Shown: piece after piece, positions 1 to 11,500 of the stretch
Position numbering within the stretch: the stretch's first letter is position 1
How the letters are laid out: every line of letters starts with the position of its first letter
NCBI GenBank assembly: GCA_963855995.1
Contig: OY979720.1
Coordinates: forward strand, 4,342,501 to 4,406,500
Reading direction: 5' to 3'
Length of the DNA stretch: 64,000 nt
Source: Muricea muricata
Lineage: Eukaryota; Cnidaria; Anthozoa; Malacalcyonacea; Plexauridae
Translations under genes and position numbers: made by a program
The notes under the pieces: model-generated
Seen by the model: the letters and a program-made list of their open reading frames with translations, nothing else
What the model was told of the DNA's origin: nothing
Database searches by the model: none

Positions 1-3000
1 ACCGCACAGAACTTGAGACGTGCTGCCATTTGCAGATAACTGCATGCTCAATTCTTTAACAAATATTTCATTTCCACCTTGCTCCGTATATCCTTCATAC
101 TGGTGTTGATGAGCGGTTGGTAGACAGTGATAGGCTAAGGTCGAGGTCAAATCAATCTTTTGAGATGGAACCACAATGTGCAACGTTGCTTTAACGTCAC
201 ATCTTATCTCTTCATCGTACATAAAAGCTCCGGCTTCTACTTCTATTGTTTCCAGTTCGCTGGTCGTGGTCCTAGTGACGCTTCCTTGGTTGCAGGCGAT
301 GGTGGAATCTTTGAAAAGTGTTTTTGACAATGGTAACGTGATCTTCATGGAGTACGCTGTGGGCTTCACGTTACCAACCCCGATGTTTTTGAGAAGAATA
401 GTAAAGTTTAAAATGTCCCCAGCGTCGAATTTTCCCTCGTTGTGGGACAGGAATGAGAAGGTTAAAAACGGATCTGGACGGAAGCTCAGGAACGTTGGCT
501 ACATTTAAACAAAAAGATGTCATAAAGGTCAAAGTTGTGATGTTGTTACAATAAGTTTACCAAACCGACAAAGAAGCGGGAAAACCTTTGTAACCCAGTC
601 GATCGGGTCATGAAATTGCCAAAATATTGTCATGAAGATGTTGGGGTCCATGGGAAGGCATTTAGATATTTGTAACTGGTTTTATTCGTTTTCGTATAAG
701 CATACGGTACTTACCTCTGATTTTGGCCCGTACGGATATTTTCTGGCCAGTGATTGGTTCAAATTCTTTGGCAGACTGGTATAGGACATGACGAATGAAG
801 ACGTGATGAAAATACTTGCAGGTAATGTTGAACTGGTTCTTGCTTTGTATCGTATTTCACTCGTACTTTGCGAGACTGCATCGTTTTCATATATCATCAC
901 TGTGGAATTGATATCCCCTGGGCTACATGATGAAAGTAATGAACTCACGTTTTACCTCCCGTTTAACCAACAAAAATTCCTAAAGCTAAGTTTAGGTCGG
1001 CACAACCCTAACCAATGAACGTAATATCGGTAATAATTCCGGTATAATGATGGCGTTTCGAGCAAAGTCCTCAGTATTCGCGAGGTAATAGGTATGACCT
1101 CTATTATCGTTACCATTAAAGGACCACCAACCAATCTGGTGCTTTTAATCTATCCGATTAAGCAATCACATGCATACTTGGTCAGGAGAAGGTAATGATA
1201 TTCGAAACCAAAACTGAACCGCTATTTCGTAGACTGGAAGTCTAATTTCTTAGTAAGGCTGTGATAAGTTGAAGTACTTCGGATACAAAATCTTTATTCA
1301 CATTACCTCAAGAACGGTATTGGACTCTGACTTCCAGACACATTTCTCAATGTTCCCGTCTGAGAAGTATACTCAGTAAGAACCAAATGTGGAGATGGCA
1401 CAGATAGAAGAAGCACCATGCTGAAAGCGTTTGATCTGGATACCGCATTACGCCTGATTGTAGCTAGAAAACTCACTTCTGTATCTTGCTTCACATCCTT
1501 ACTTGGACTGACCGTTACTGTAGCTGTAAACGCTGGTTCGACAACCTAACAAGTGAATATTGGTAGACACATCAGATGTGTTGATTATATTTGCAGCGCA
1601 TTTTTTACAACATATTTTTGGCCAGCTCCGCAGCAAAAAAACGTGCAAGTTGCAACAAGTCAGCTGGCATCTCGCAACAGACTTCATCAACTAACCGATG
1701 ACAGGATCCACACAACTTGTTACCCACAGACTTGACCAAATGACAAATTGCAGCAAGTCTGATTTTTAGACTTGTTGCAATTCAATGAAATTTACAAGTC
1801 TGTTGCAACTGGAAGATAACTTGCAACAAGTTGTCCAACAATCTTGAAGAGTTATGGGTTTAAATACTTTGTGGCAGCAGCCTCGTTTCCAAGGGCTTTT
1901 TGATAAAGAAAATATCATCATTTAATCCAGTGTTGTATTTAACAAATAGATTTCATTTTTGCGTGCGTCTGTACTGTAATAGATCACAGATGACGTCATA
2001 GCGTGTGAAGAACAAAAAAGTACGCACGAGACGCAGTCGAGTGCGTGACTTTTTGTTCTTCACACGCTATGGCGTCATCTGTGATCTATTACAGTGCAGA
2101 AGCACAAAAAAATGAAATCTATTTGTTTTATATTATAATAAAGTTGACAAAAATCATGCGAAGGCCCACGAAATAAATTAGGTAAATTAGATCACGCCAT
2201 CAGTTGACGTCATCCGTGCGTGTGTACTTTAATAACACACAGCTCGCGACCAATGAAAATGCAGAATGAACACGTATTATTATATAAATATATATATACA
2301 CCAGTTGGGTCTACCTGACGTACGAGGCTGTTGTAGGACCAAAAAAATATGCTCCCCAAACGAAGTTAATGGACCGATTGCATTATGGACAGAATTTTGA
2401 AAAAAGTTGAAGTGGGAAAATTTATTACCACAGCATTGAAGAGCATCCTAAAATTAGTAAAATTGCAAAGTTTGGTCGCGAAATATTGTAAAATGAGGAA
2501 AATATAGCTCTGCAAAGTTTGCGAATTTTGTATACTTTTGTATTACGCACTGAAAATTGATACCGTTTTCTCGATGTTGGTATCAATTTTCCGTGCGTAA
2601 TACAAAAATATACAAAATTTGCAATCTTCACAGGCTTACATTTTCCACATTTTACAACGTTTCGCAACCAAACTTTGCAATTTCACTAATTTCAGGATGC
2701 TCTTCAATGCTGTGGTAATAAATTTTCCCATTTCAACTTTTTTCAAAATTTTGCCCATAATGCAAACGGTCCATTCTACCAGCTGGAGAAGGGTTTTACC
2801 TTAAAGCTCAGATAAGATGCATAGTTTCTCAAGCTAGGACTGTGATAGACCTTCGATGTTAGTTGGATTGTTTTGCCATTGGTGTTGGAATCAATGTCTT
2901 TGACAAAGAATGTCACTTCTATGATAAAAGTTGACGCATCTGATGACGTTGAGCTTCCACTGTTGCTAACCGTTCCAAAATGGCCGTAAAACATCGGAGA

Positions 3001-6000
3001 GGGACCGACGTATGGAGTGATGCCCGATGTTACATTCAACTCTGAACAAAAAGAAATATGAGTGTTGAATGCATATTATCATTTTCTTTATATGCATTCT
3101 TAATTCCGATAAGTTAATTCAACTGCAAATAATTGCGTACAAATAAAACCCTGAGCATGCGCATTTGTTACAAACTTGGCTGACCTACAAATAACACTCT
3201 GAGCATGCGCATTGCCTTTAAACGTTGTAAACAATGGCTGCTCGCTTTGCCGAACATTTAAAAGGTTTGTGTGAAACCAATAATTCCAATAATTGATAAT
3301 TGTCTGTACTTGTGTGGTAAGTGCAAAATTTGACACCCCGAATAACCCTACCTGTCCCTTGAACGAACTCGTGTCCTGCCAAGTTGTCCCCAACATGAAT
3401 AAGCTTTGCTTCGCGGTAACCCACGGAAGTGTCACTGCCAACTACGACAACAAAATCTTCATTCGTTGTCACGGGAATAGCTCCACTGATTCGACAGGTA
3501 AACTACAAGCGAAAAAAACAATTATTTCGTACAGAAGTAGTGTATTACGCATCCCATTGACTTTATTTATAATGAAGGCCGTCACAGAAAGAACTGGGAT
3601 GAGAACTAAAGTCTCCTAAAGAAGAACTAGTTAGACCTCGTAAAGAAGAACGAGTTCTACCTCGTAAAGAAGGGCATTCAGAGCGTGCGATACGAAATCA
3701 GTCTCTGTTCGTCCTTCCTGAGGAGGCCTCACTAGCCTAGCTTTGATGTTCTCGCCCCAGTTCCGTTTCTCATCTCAGTTCATCCACAAAAAAAAAGTAA
3801 TGGAGTAACAGTGGAATTTTCAAATCGACTCCTTTCTCGACACTTCTTTACTTCAAAAACTTCGCTATCTACTAATTCCACGTCGATACATTACCTCTTC
3901 TCCAATGGCAGCATCTCGTTGAGTGTTTGATGTTGTGTCGACTGAAGACGAGATAACTTGACTTGCTACAGTTATTGAGTGAATTCTTGCTGATAGTTGC
4001 ACTCTTTCAGAAACTGGAGACCATCCTTCTCGTTTATATTGCACTTCTATCTCATTCACAAGTACCTCTCTTGCTGGCACTGAGCCAAGGATCACGCTTG
4101 TCGCACTTCCAAATACACCGTATCCTGCTGTTAAACTGAGAACAATTGGGGTTTTTTAACTTTTTCGGTTCAATTACGTTTAGTTTAGCCACAAAATAGA
4201 AAATATTACGCTTGCATGCAGCTGATTATAGATACGTAAAGTATACAAAACATAAAGGATTCGATCAACTTTGTTGATAAGCGCTACAACACATTCGGCT
4301 ACTTTTAGTCTACAAATGTCATTTTCTGCTTTCAGAACTGACAATTTGCACCAGCTGTCGAATAGTAACTGGACCTTCTCATCCTGATTAGCATATTGCA
4401 AAATGCAACATGTATCTTGCGACACAAGTTTTTCCCAAAGGTCGAGGTTTAGTATACACATACAACAGTATGCACAATTTTCATATTTAGCTGTGATACA
4501 CTAGACAACATCGAAATCTAAACAATTACCTGACTTAACAAAAAACCCCGTTAAATAAGACCAGCAGTAACAATAGTCACTTACTTTGTAATCTGAATAT
4601 TAAGACTTGTAGTTGTGTTGCTTGTACTCAACGAGGGCCAAATGTAAATACAATATACTGGTGTATCCATAGACATGTTACAAACTTTAACATCAGAGTT
4701 TATCAAGGCCATGTGTTGACTTGCAAATGACACATCCAAACTCACACTTGCAGCTTCGGTGGCATATAATGGATTATAGAAATGAAAAGAAGACGATATC
4801 TCGAGACCTGCTTGTATATTTCCATCTTCCTTTTCAAAACTCATCTCGTATCTTACTTGTGGTTGTCCAAGTTCTGTCTCAACCTGCTGTGGAGACTGGA
4901 TCGTTTCATCTCCAATCGCTGTTGAATACACCAGCCATGAAGTGACATTCCCATATGTGCCTGGTACGTACACATCATGGCGGTCCGTGGCATCGACTAC
5001 ACCAGTCACGGAAAGATGAACACTTTTTTCTACAGTTGCTGGCGATGTAATGGTCGTTCCAAATTTGAAACTGACTAACGTAGCCGCACCTGGATTCAAA
5101 GACTCAACTTCAGTAAGTTCAATATTAGAGCCAATACCAGATCCTCTTCGTAAATTTGAAGATCGGATATTTGAATGCATCCCTGCTACACTCGCCGAGA
5201 TCACTTTAAGTGGGATTTGTTCGTTGTAGACAGGGAATTTCACATAAACTTTGATGTCAGTGGTGACACTTGGGAGAACAAACTTTGCACGTAGAGTTAT
5301 TTCTTCCTCGTCTGTCAGCAAAGTTCCTGGCGTTTCAACGAAGTTTGATGAAAAATACTGCAAACTTTCGAACTGTAATCCAGGAACAGTAAAAGAACCA
5401 ATCCACAAATCTCTACTTCCACCATCATAGTTGACATTTCCAGTAACATTCAATAACTGCTTTGGTATAACTCTTTCACTTACTGATCCATAAATTACCA
5501 TGGAACCATTCCAAGAGGTATTGGCGAATTGTACTTGTAGTTTAATGCTCGGCTTGTTGACATGTTTTGTATTGGTTCCGTTAACCAAATATTTAATACA
5601 GTTGTGAGTGACATTGCTAAAGCCGTGATTAAGAGTTAACTCGTCAACCGAGTTGATATCGAACTCACTGGGTAGATCCACTTCAACTTCCACTGTTTGG
5701 TAAGTGAGGTTAAAATATTCTGGCGGATGAATTATCGGTTTGTAGCCCACCAAAGGCGTAGTGGAATTGACACAGTAAAGTGAAGTGACATCACGATAAA
5801 CCTTCTTCACAATTTTCGTGATGTTGAGTTGCACAATACTCGAGTTTAAAGCAGAATTTGTGGCGTTTAATGAGCTCCAGTTACCGGAGAACAACGTTGA
5901 ATTTACCGTTGAATTCAATGTTGAATTTACGATACAGTTCATCCCATCGCTGCTGTCGCATGTGTAATTTGTCTCCACAATCTGTGTAAGATTCGTGCAG

Positions 6001-6347
6001 TTCAAAAACGTTTCTCCACCTCTATAAAGGACGGTGTTTTTAAGTTTTTCGACATAAATACAATATTCATTAAATTCACTTTCCCGCTGTTTCTCAACTT
6101 CGCTGGAAGCAGCACCGCTTTGATGCGATATTGACACTTCGAAGTTGATATTCGTGCCGCCTTGAACCAGGTCTTGTGATTCGCTCGATTGCAACTGAAC
6201 CTTCAAAGATGTCCCAGTTTGGAATATCACTTGACTTTGTGGGTCTATCGCCTCCACCCGTGCCAAACCAAATAGATTTTGAAGTAGGAATACGACAGTT
6301 AAATTAATTGTGACGACAACTGCATGAAAAGCAGCCGTATTTGCCAT
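1..6347 (-). CDS. Large secreted/extracellular repeat protein, N-terminal part (3' end beyond window)
   Basis: Seven minus-strand exons join in phase: 6347-4585, 4135-3895, 3502-3352, 3041-2800, 1545-1307, 922-715, and 498 running off the left edge. The start is the ATG at 6347, which opens a hydrophobic signal-peptide-like stretch (about residues 8-30, VVVTINLTVVFLLQNLFGLA). The first exon alone encodes 587 residues. It is rich in N-glycosylation sequons (NLT, NCT, NST, NWS) and in beta-strand-like segments such as LNHGFSNVT and LDVSFASQ. Later exons carry repeats of the type GDILNFTILLKNIGVG, which resemble DUF11/CARDB-like Ig-fold modules and the stalk repeats of integrin-like proteins. 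No transmembrane segment is in the window, so secretion versus surface anchoring is open. The exact family is not recognised. Splice sites are all GT-AG and the phases (2,0,1,0,2,0) agree throughout. Confidence 0.75.
1560..1840. repeat. Cluster of TTGCAACAAGT-like words in intron
   Basis: The intron stretch directly upstream of the 1545-1307 exon holds many direct and inverted copies of words like TTGCAACAAGT and GACTTGTTGCAA. Similar words occur near 19380-19640 and 58440-58510. It is probably a dispersed repeat; the boundaries are not sharp. Confidence 0.4.
1941..2127. repeat. Fold-back element (inverted repeat, ~187 bp)
   Basis: A near-perfect hairpin inside an intron of the extracellular-protein gene. 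The left arm starts AACAAATAGATTTCATTTTT and the right arm ends with its complement. The inner arms contain GATCACAGATGACGTCAT, GCGTGTGAAGAACAAAAA and their complements around a loop rich in CGAGACGCAGTCGAG. It looks like a MITE; no target duplication was established. Confidence 0.75.
2371..2772. mobile_element. Fold-back MITE, GGACC family, copy 1 (402 bp)
   Basis: Long terminal inverted repeats run almost to the centre. The ends are GGACCGATTGCATTATGG and its near-complement CCATAATGCAAACGGTCC. AT lies on both sides (2369-2370 and 2773-2774). Inner landmarks shared with other copies are AAGAGCATCCTAAAATTAGT, a GAAAATATAG block, and the TTGTATTACGC word flanking the centre. It sits in an intron, with its right end only 28 bp from the donor of the 3041-2800 exon. 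Confidence 0.85.
3605..3675. repeat. Short tandem repeat of CTCGTAAAGAAG-type units
   Basis: Three imperfect copies of a roughly 24-base unit (CCTCGTAAAGAAGAACGAGT) lie in tandem in the intron between the exons at 4135-3895 and 3502-3352. No function is suggested. Confidence 0.55.
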
Positions 6348-7026
6348 ATACAAGATAAGTTTGACGATTCAATTGAAGAACAAATTAGCGTTGAGTATGA
6401 GCTGATAGCAGAGGAGCACTTGAGGACGTAAAATTATTATACAAACACGTTGGCATGTTTTATTCTTTACTACTTGACAGAATACACATTTCATGAAACT
6501 TGTATGATGTACTCGGTACCTGTCATGAATGGCCTACACGTTGCCATGCTGACGACGCCAACATGCGGTCATATCCTTGCATTTATTCAAAATATTTGCC
6601 AAGCTTATTTGTTGTGTAATAATATTTTTACCGTATATGCTTATATTTTTACTGTATATACTTGTCCGACACTTGTAAGCTTGTGAACTGGCTACGGTAA
6701 ACTTTCCATCGGCATTAGCGAATTAAATTGTTTGCTCAAAACATCGGTCTTTGTTCGAATGATAATCGCCATGCATATTGTTGCTATATGCCTAGGGTAA
6801 ACAGACAACGAAATATCGAAATGTCAATACCGCCATTAGGACGTTTCTCATGCAGTTTGTCCGGGCAAAATTTTGTCCCAATCTAACAAGAGATTTTTAT
6901 ATTTAAAAAATCCATTTCTATCTTATGTACTGGTAATTCAAACCACAATTTGCAAAATAATGTATATCATATGTGAAAACAACGACTAAAGACTGTCTAA
7001 TTAAGTGCCAAATTACATAGGAAAGT
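6348..7026. other. Region upstream of the extracellular-protein gene
   Basis: No coding exon was seen on either strand. It must contain the 5' UTR and promoter of the minus-strand gene that starts at 6347. No TATA box or other clear core promoter element was recognised. Confidence 0.4.
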
Positions 7027-7287
7027 CTCTCTCCTCCGCAGAAGTTATTTACATTTATTTCTATATTTTTTATCTTATTACTAAATACTTTTTATCTATT
7101 TTATATATCAAGTATCACAATAAATACTTTTTATCTATTTTTATATCAAGCATCACAAACCGATACTTGATATAAAAATAGATAAAAAGTATTTATTGTG
7201 ATACTTGATATAAAATAGATAAAAAGTATTTAGTAATAAGATAAAAAATATAGAAATAAATGTAAATAACCTCTGCGGAGGAGAGAG
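7027..7287. repeat. Long AT-rich palindrome (261 bp)
   Basis: The arms begin CTCTCTCCTCCGCAG and end CTGCGGAGGAGAGAG. Between them is an almost perfect palindrome of AT-rich blocks such as AATACTTTTTATCTATTTT, which themselves occur twice per arm. The flanks read TAGGAAAGT and TAGAAAGT, a possible imperfect target duplication. It ends 11 bp before the next MITE. Confidence 0.85.
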
Positions 7288-7298
7288 TAGAAAGTAAT

Positions 7299-7681
7299 GG
7301 ACTATTCCGCTATGAGACAAACTTTTGAATTCGGAAAATCAATTAGCACAGCCGGAAAGAGCATACTAACTTTAATGCAATTGTCAAGTTTGGTTGAAAA
7401 ATATTGTAAAATGTGGAAAATATAGTCCTGTAAAGTTTGCGAATTTTGTATACCTTTGTATTACGCACGGACAAGCGTTACCACTATGTGAGAATGTGGT
7501 AACGCTTTTTCCCGCGTAATACAGAAGTATACAAAATTCGACAACTTTACATTGCAATATTTTTGACATTTTATAATATTTTACAACCAAAAGTCACAAT
7601 TTCACTAAATTTAGGAAGCTCTTTCCAACTGTGCTAAAACTGTTTTCGAATTGAAAAGTTTGTCTAATTGGGGAATGGTCC
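7299..7681. mobile_element. Fold-back MITE, GGACC family, copy 2 (383 bp)
   Basis: The same architecture as the element at 2371-2772: AT flanks at 7297-7298 and 7682-7683, an inner AAGAGCATAC block, GGAAAATATAG, GCGAATTTTGTATACC and TTGTATTACGC on both sides of the centre. The left terminus is GGACT, the right GGTCC in complement. Confidence 0.8.
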
Positions 7682-8274
7682 ATTGACAGTTTTTAGATAC
7701 AAAGACGTAGCTACAAGTAATCTGCAGTGGAAATCGCTAAGTTATTTGAAGGTATACTTCAAAATAAGCATATCATTCTTCCGTTCTTGAACTGTAAAAT
7801 TGTACAGTGAAATTTAGAATTTAAATAAAAAATCGTAAAATAGTAGATACACTCATGAAATAACTCTTTAATATTGTTCATTAATCTTTCAATGATTAGT
7901 TAAAAATATGAACATAGTTCATCAAATATCTGCCACATGACAAATTCCACACGTTTATCATGTTGTGAGAAATATAACGCCTACAATTAGCAAGGTGTCC
8001 GTTCCGGGAATAGCTAGAAAGACTGTAAAAAGGCAATATTTACATTTACCCAGAGAAGATATTTTACAGTGTATCGGCCAAAATATTAATTTAGGGAAGT
8101 TTACATGGATTCTGATCGAGTTTTTATCCGAACAACACTTCAAACCGTGTTTAGTTAAAAGATTAAGTGGAGGTCGCGGGGATTGAAAAAACTCACCCGG
8201 ATTGGAACTTATGTGAACCAACCCACATATTTTCGGTGATTTTAACACAGATTTACTTCCCATTTTAAAAAATC

Positions 8275-8303
8275 TTTATTTCGGCATCTTTACAATCTTT
8301 ATT
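8275..8303 (-). terminator. Candidate poly(A) signals of the RAP80 gene
   Basis: TTTATT on the plus strand, i.e. AATAAA on the minus strand, occurs at 8298-8303 and 8275-8280, about 265-290 bases beyond the RAP80 stop codon. The 7682-8274 stretch beyond it shows no gene. Confidence 0.4.
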
Positions 8304-8565
8304 TAAGCATCGACCTCTTTCCAGAATGAAATCTAGAACCAAGTTCAAGTGATTCCGAATCAAAACTTCATTTCGAGTCGAGCTTGAAATTGACATGAAC
8401 GCATTCAGGGAGGAGTTCTAATCCCATCAAGATCCGTGGAGAACAAAAATAATTTAATTCTCTATGGTTTCAACTTTAAACAGTAACAGAACGTGTAATT
8501 CAGTCCAGATAGTAATTCAATCCGCATTCATGTAACCCCCCTCCCCCCCCCCGCTAGTTGACAAG

Positions 8566-11500
8566 CTACCTCCTTAGCTCCCACCTTCCTTTCCCCCTCT
8601 GGCCTCTGCTCCGTTGCCCTCCACTTCGCTGTCCCCTGTTTTGATTTGACTGACCTTGCTCCTGTTGAGATGAAAACTGTTTATGATAGGCAGAACCATC
8701 CCGTATTGGTGTGTACGTTTTTAATCGTGGTGCATCTTCTTCGTCGTAATTCGTGGACCAAGTTGTTCCCTCGGCCAGATCAGGTAAAGGACGCCTGGAT
8801 AAAAAAAAATGTTTCAACGAATTGATCCTAACACATTTGAGACGAACGTGATAGGCTTTCCTGCGTGCAACACAAATATACACAAACGTCGCAGGGCTAT
8901 ATTTTCCGTACTTTACAACCTTTCGTCATGAACCTTTGCAATTTTACCAACTTTAAGATGCTCTTTTTAGCTGTTTTGATTACATTGCTTGGATCAACAT
9001 TTTTTCTATCATGGGATTGTCTATTAGTAGCGAGGCTCAGATTTGACTTCACTACCTTGCCCTCACCAACAAGGAACCTGATTGGTTCATCTGAAAGATG
9101 CAACACATCTGATTGGCTACACGATGGGTAACTGCTAATCAAATATGAACCTTGCTAGTGCCATCTTGAGGGTCAGTGAGATATCTTTGAAATCCTAACC
9201 ATCAGGTCAACAATCCTGTACACAATAAAATAACTCTACCTGGAATCTGAAGATGTTGTGGGTTCGACAACGTTCATTTCATCAGACTGCGTATTTTGGG
9301 ACATAGATGGCATCATTGATAAATCTACACACAATAAAGACGAAATGTTACCCAGGACAAATCTTGTTATTGAAACAGTGCAAGCCGTAGCGACGGGGTG
9401 GGTACAAGAAAGTAAATATTCATACCCTTGCACACACAAATACAAATACTATACACGGACATCTTTGTCTCAAGGGAGAAAGAATTGTCGGGAGAGAGAT
9501 AATGGTTATTCTGTCTATTTTTCTCGTGGACTTTCCCTATCCGAGCTAGATGCATTTCTGTTTATCGTGTTGAGCACTCGAAGCAATTATCCGCTCTAAC
9601 CCTTTGTTAACAATCCCCTATATCAGACCTGAGTATCCCCCGTATCCCTGAGTGTACCTTTTTCTTTGTCTTCTTTTGCTTGTCTTGCAAGCTCTTCATT
9701 AACATGTTCGTTGAACTCAGACCGAGGCATATCTTTCCCACAAATGTAACAATGTTCAATAGCGATTTCGTCAGCCGAAGAAACCTTGGCTTTCTTTGCT
9801 TTCTTGTGAACATTTCGAGTCGGTTTTCTTTTACGACCACTATAATCCGTAGCCATCACGTCCAAAGCGCTCATGTCCTCATCAACTTCCGTGCTCTAAA
9901 ATGTACATTTACAGTGGACCTGGTTAATTTTTAAAAGCCATGCAACTGTGTAAAAGCCGGAACGATAAATCCAGAGATTGCACGATGAAGCCACGATTGC
10001 TGAAATTAAGATTTTCAAAAGCAATAATCCCCGTCATTGTTGCACGACTTTATTGCTGAACATATTACACCAAGTAAAACTATTTTTTAAATTGATGTTA
10101 AAGAGGATTTTTCGGGGCAATCTGGGTCAGTTATAATCTGTGATGTTGACATTGCTATAAAAATAAAAACCTAGCTATACCTTTCTCTTGGAGGACACAG
10201 GTTTTTTTGTTTTGACTTCTTCATCTGATGATGACTCTGACGATAACGTGTCCACTAGCGAAAGCAACTTTTGCATATCTTTAGAAGAAATCTTTTCATT
10301 CTGTCAGTCAAAAGAATGATATAAACAAATACATATAAAAAATACAAAAAAATAATTCTTATGAATGAACAACGGAACCTCCAACACATATAAAGCGAAG
10401 TAGTGGCCTGACCAAGTCAGTGTTCAAGGCCTAATAATCCACAATTCCGTCAACTCACCTCTTTCTCTTCAACTTCTAGTGGAATAAAATCCTTCTTCAA
10501 GCTGGCACAATCCGGCCACAAATTCTTCTCTACAATTTTTCCTAAACATTTTACGAAAGAATTCTCATTTACAACATTCTTTACAGTATTTGAATAATTA
10601 CTATGTCATCTTTTTTTCTGTCGTCCATTGTAAATTGACCAGCATAACTTCATTCATCACATGCAGTGGTGAAACAAATCTTAATTTGTCTAGATAGTCT
10701 GGAAGCCTGTGTCTTCAAAGTCACGAAGTACTAACACACACTCTTCTCAGATGCTATTGAACTGTGTCTCGCCAACTACGAACCTTTGTTTCATGGAATC
10801 TTATCAATTGAGATTCAGATGTTAAATAGCTGAACCCTGTTTTAAATGCCACATCTTACTAGTTGGAAATTCGAAGCAAAACCGGGCTTAAAACTATAAT
10901 GGCATAATTTTTTAAAAAGAACAGAAAACAGACAAAACCTACGTGTGTTACTTAAACTTAGACGTTTCTTCTGTAACCTGTTTTAAATTAAACAAACACA
11001 TTAGATTAATTAACTTTTCCAGAACGCATAACATGGAGTGAGAGTCCATTTGAACAGGGAGGGGGGGGGAGGGAGTACTCCTGTAAAAATGACACCTGCA
11101 CATCTATTTGTAACTTCGATCGTCATTGTGGTCATTTTTACATTTTCACGCGCTAAAGAATGTATTTACTTACAAGATTTGTCAAACCTGATCCCGACAG
11201 AATTCACTGGCTCACGGCCATTCTAGTTTTTCATCACAAGTCTACTGGGAAATGAAGCCCACTGTAACCTAGAGAAAATTGGCAGCAGAATGGCCAACGT
11301 GCGAACCGTCGACCCGCTTACATATGAAGGCATCGGGATAAAACAGGTAGAAAGGCATATACTTACGTTTCGTTGATGCTTTTTCGAGGAGGTGTTGATT
11401 CGTTCTTTTTATTGCAATCATCTTTGTTCCCATTTGTCACTGATTCCCCCCATCTTCTCCTTGTGGTCACAACATTCTCCAACTTGATACAAGGTTCCAG

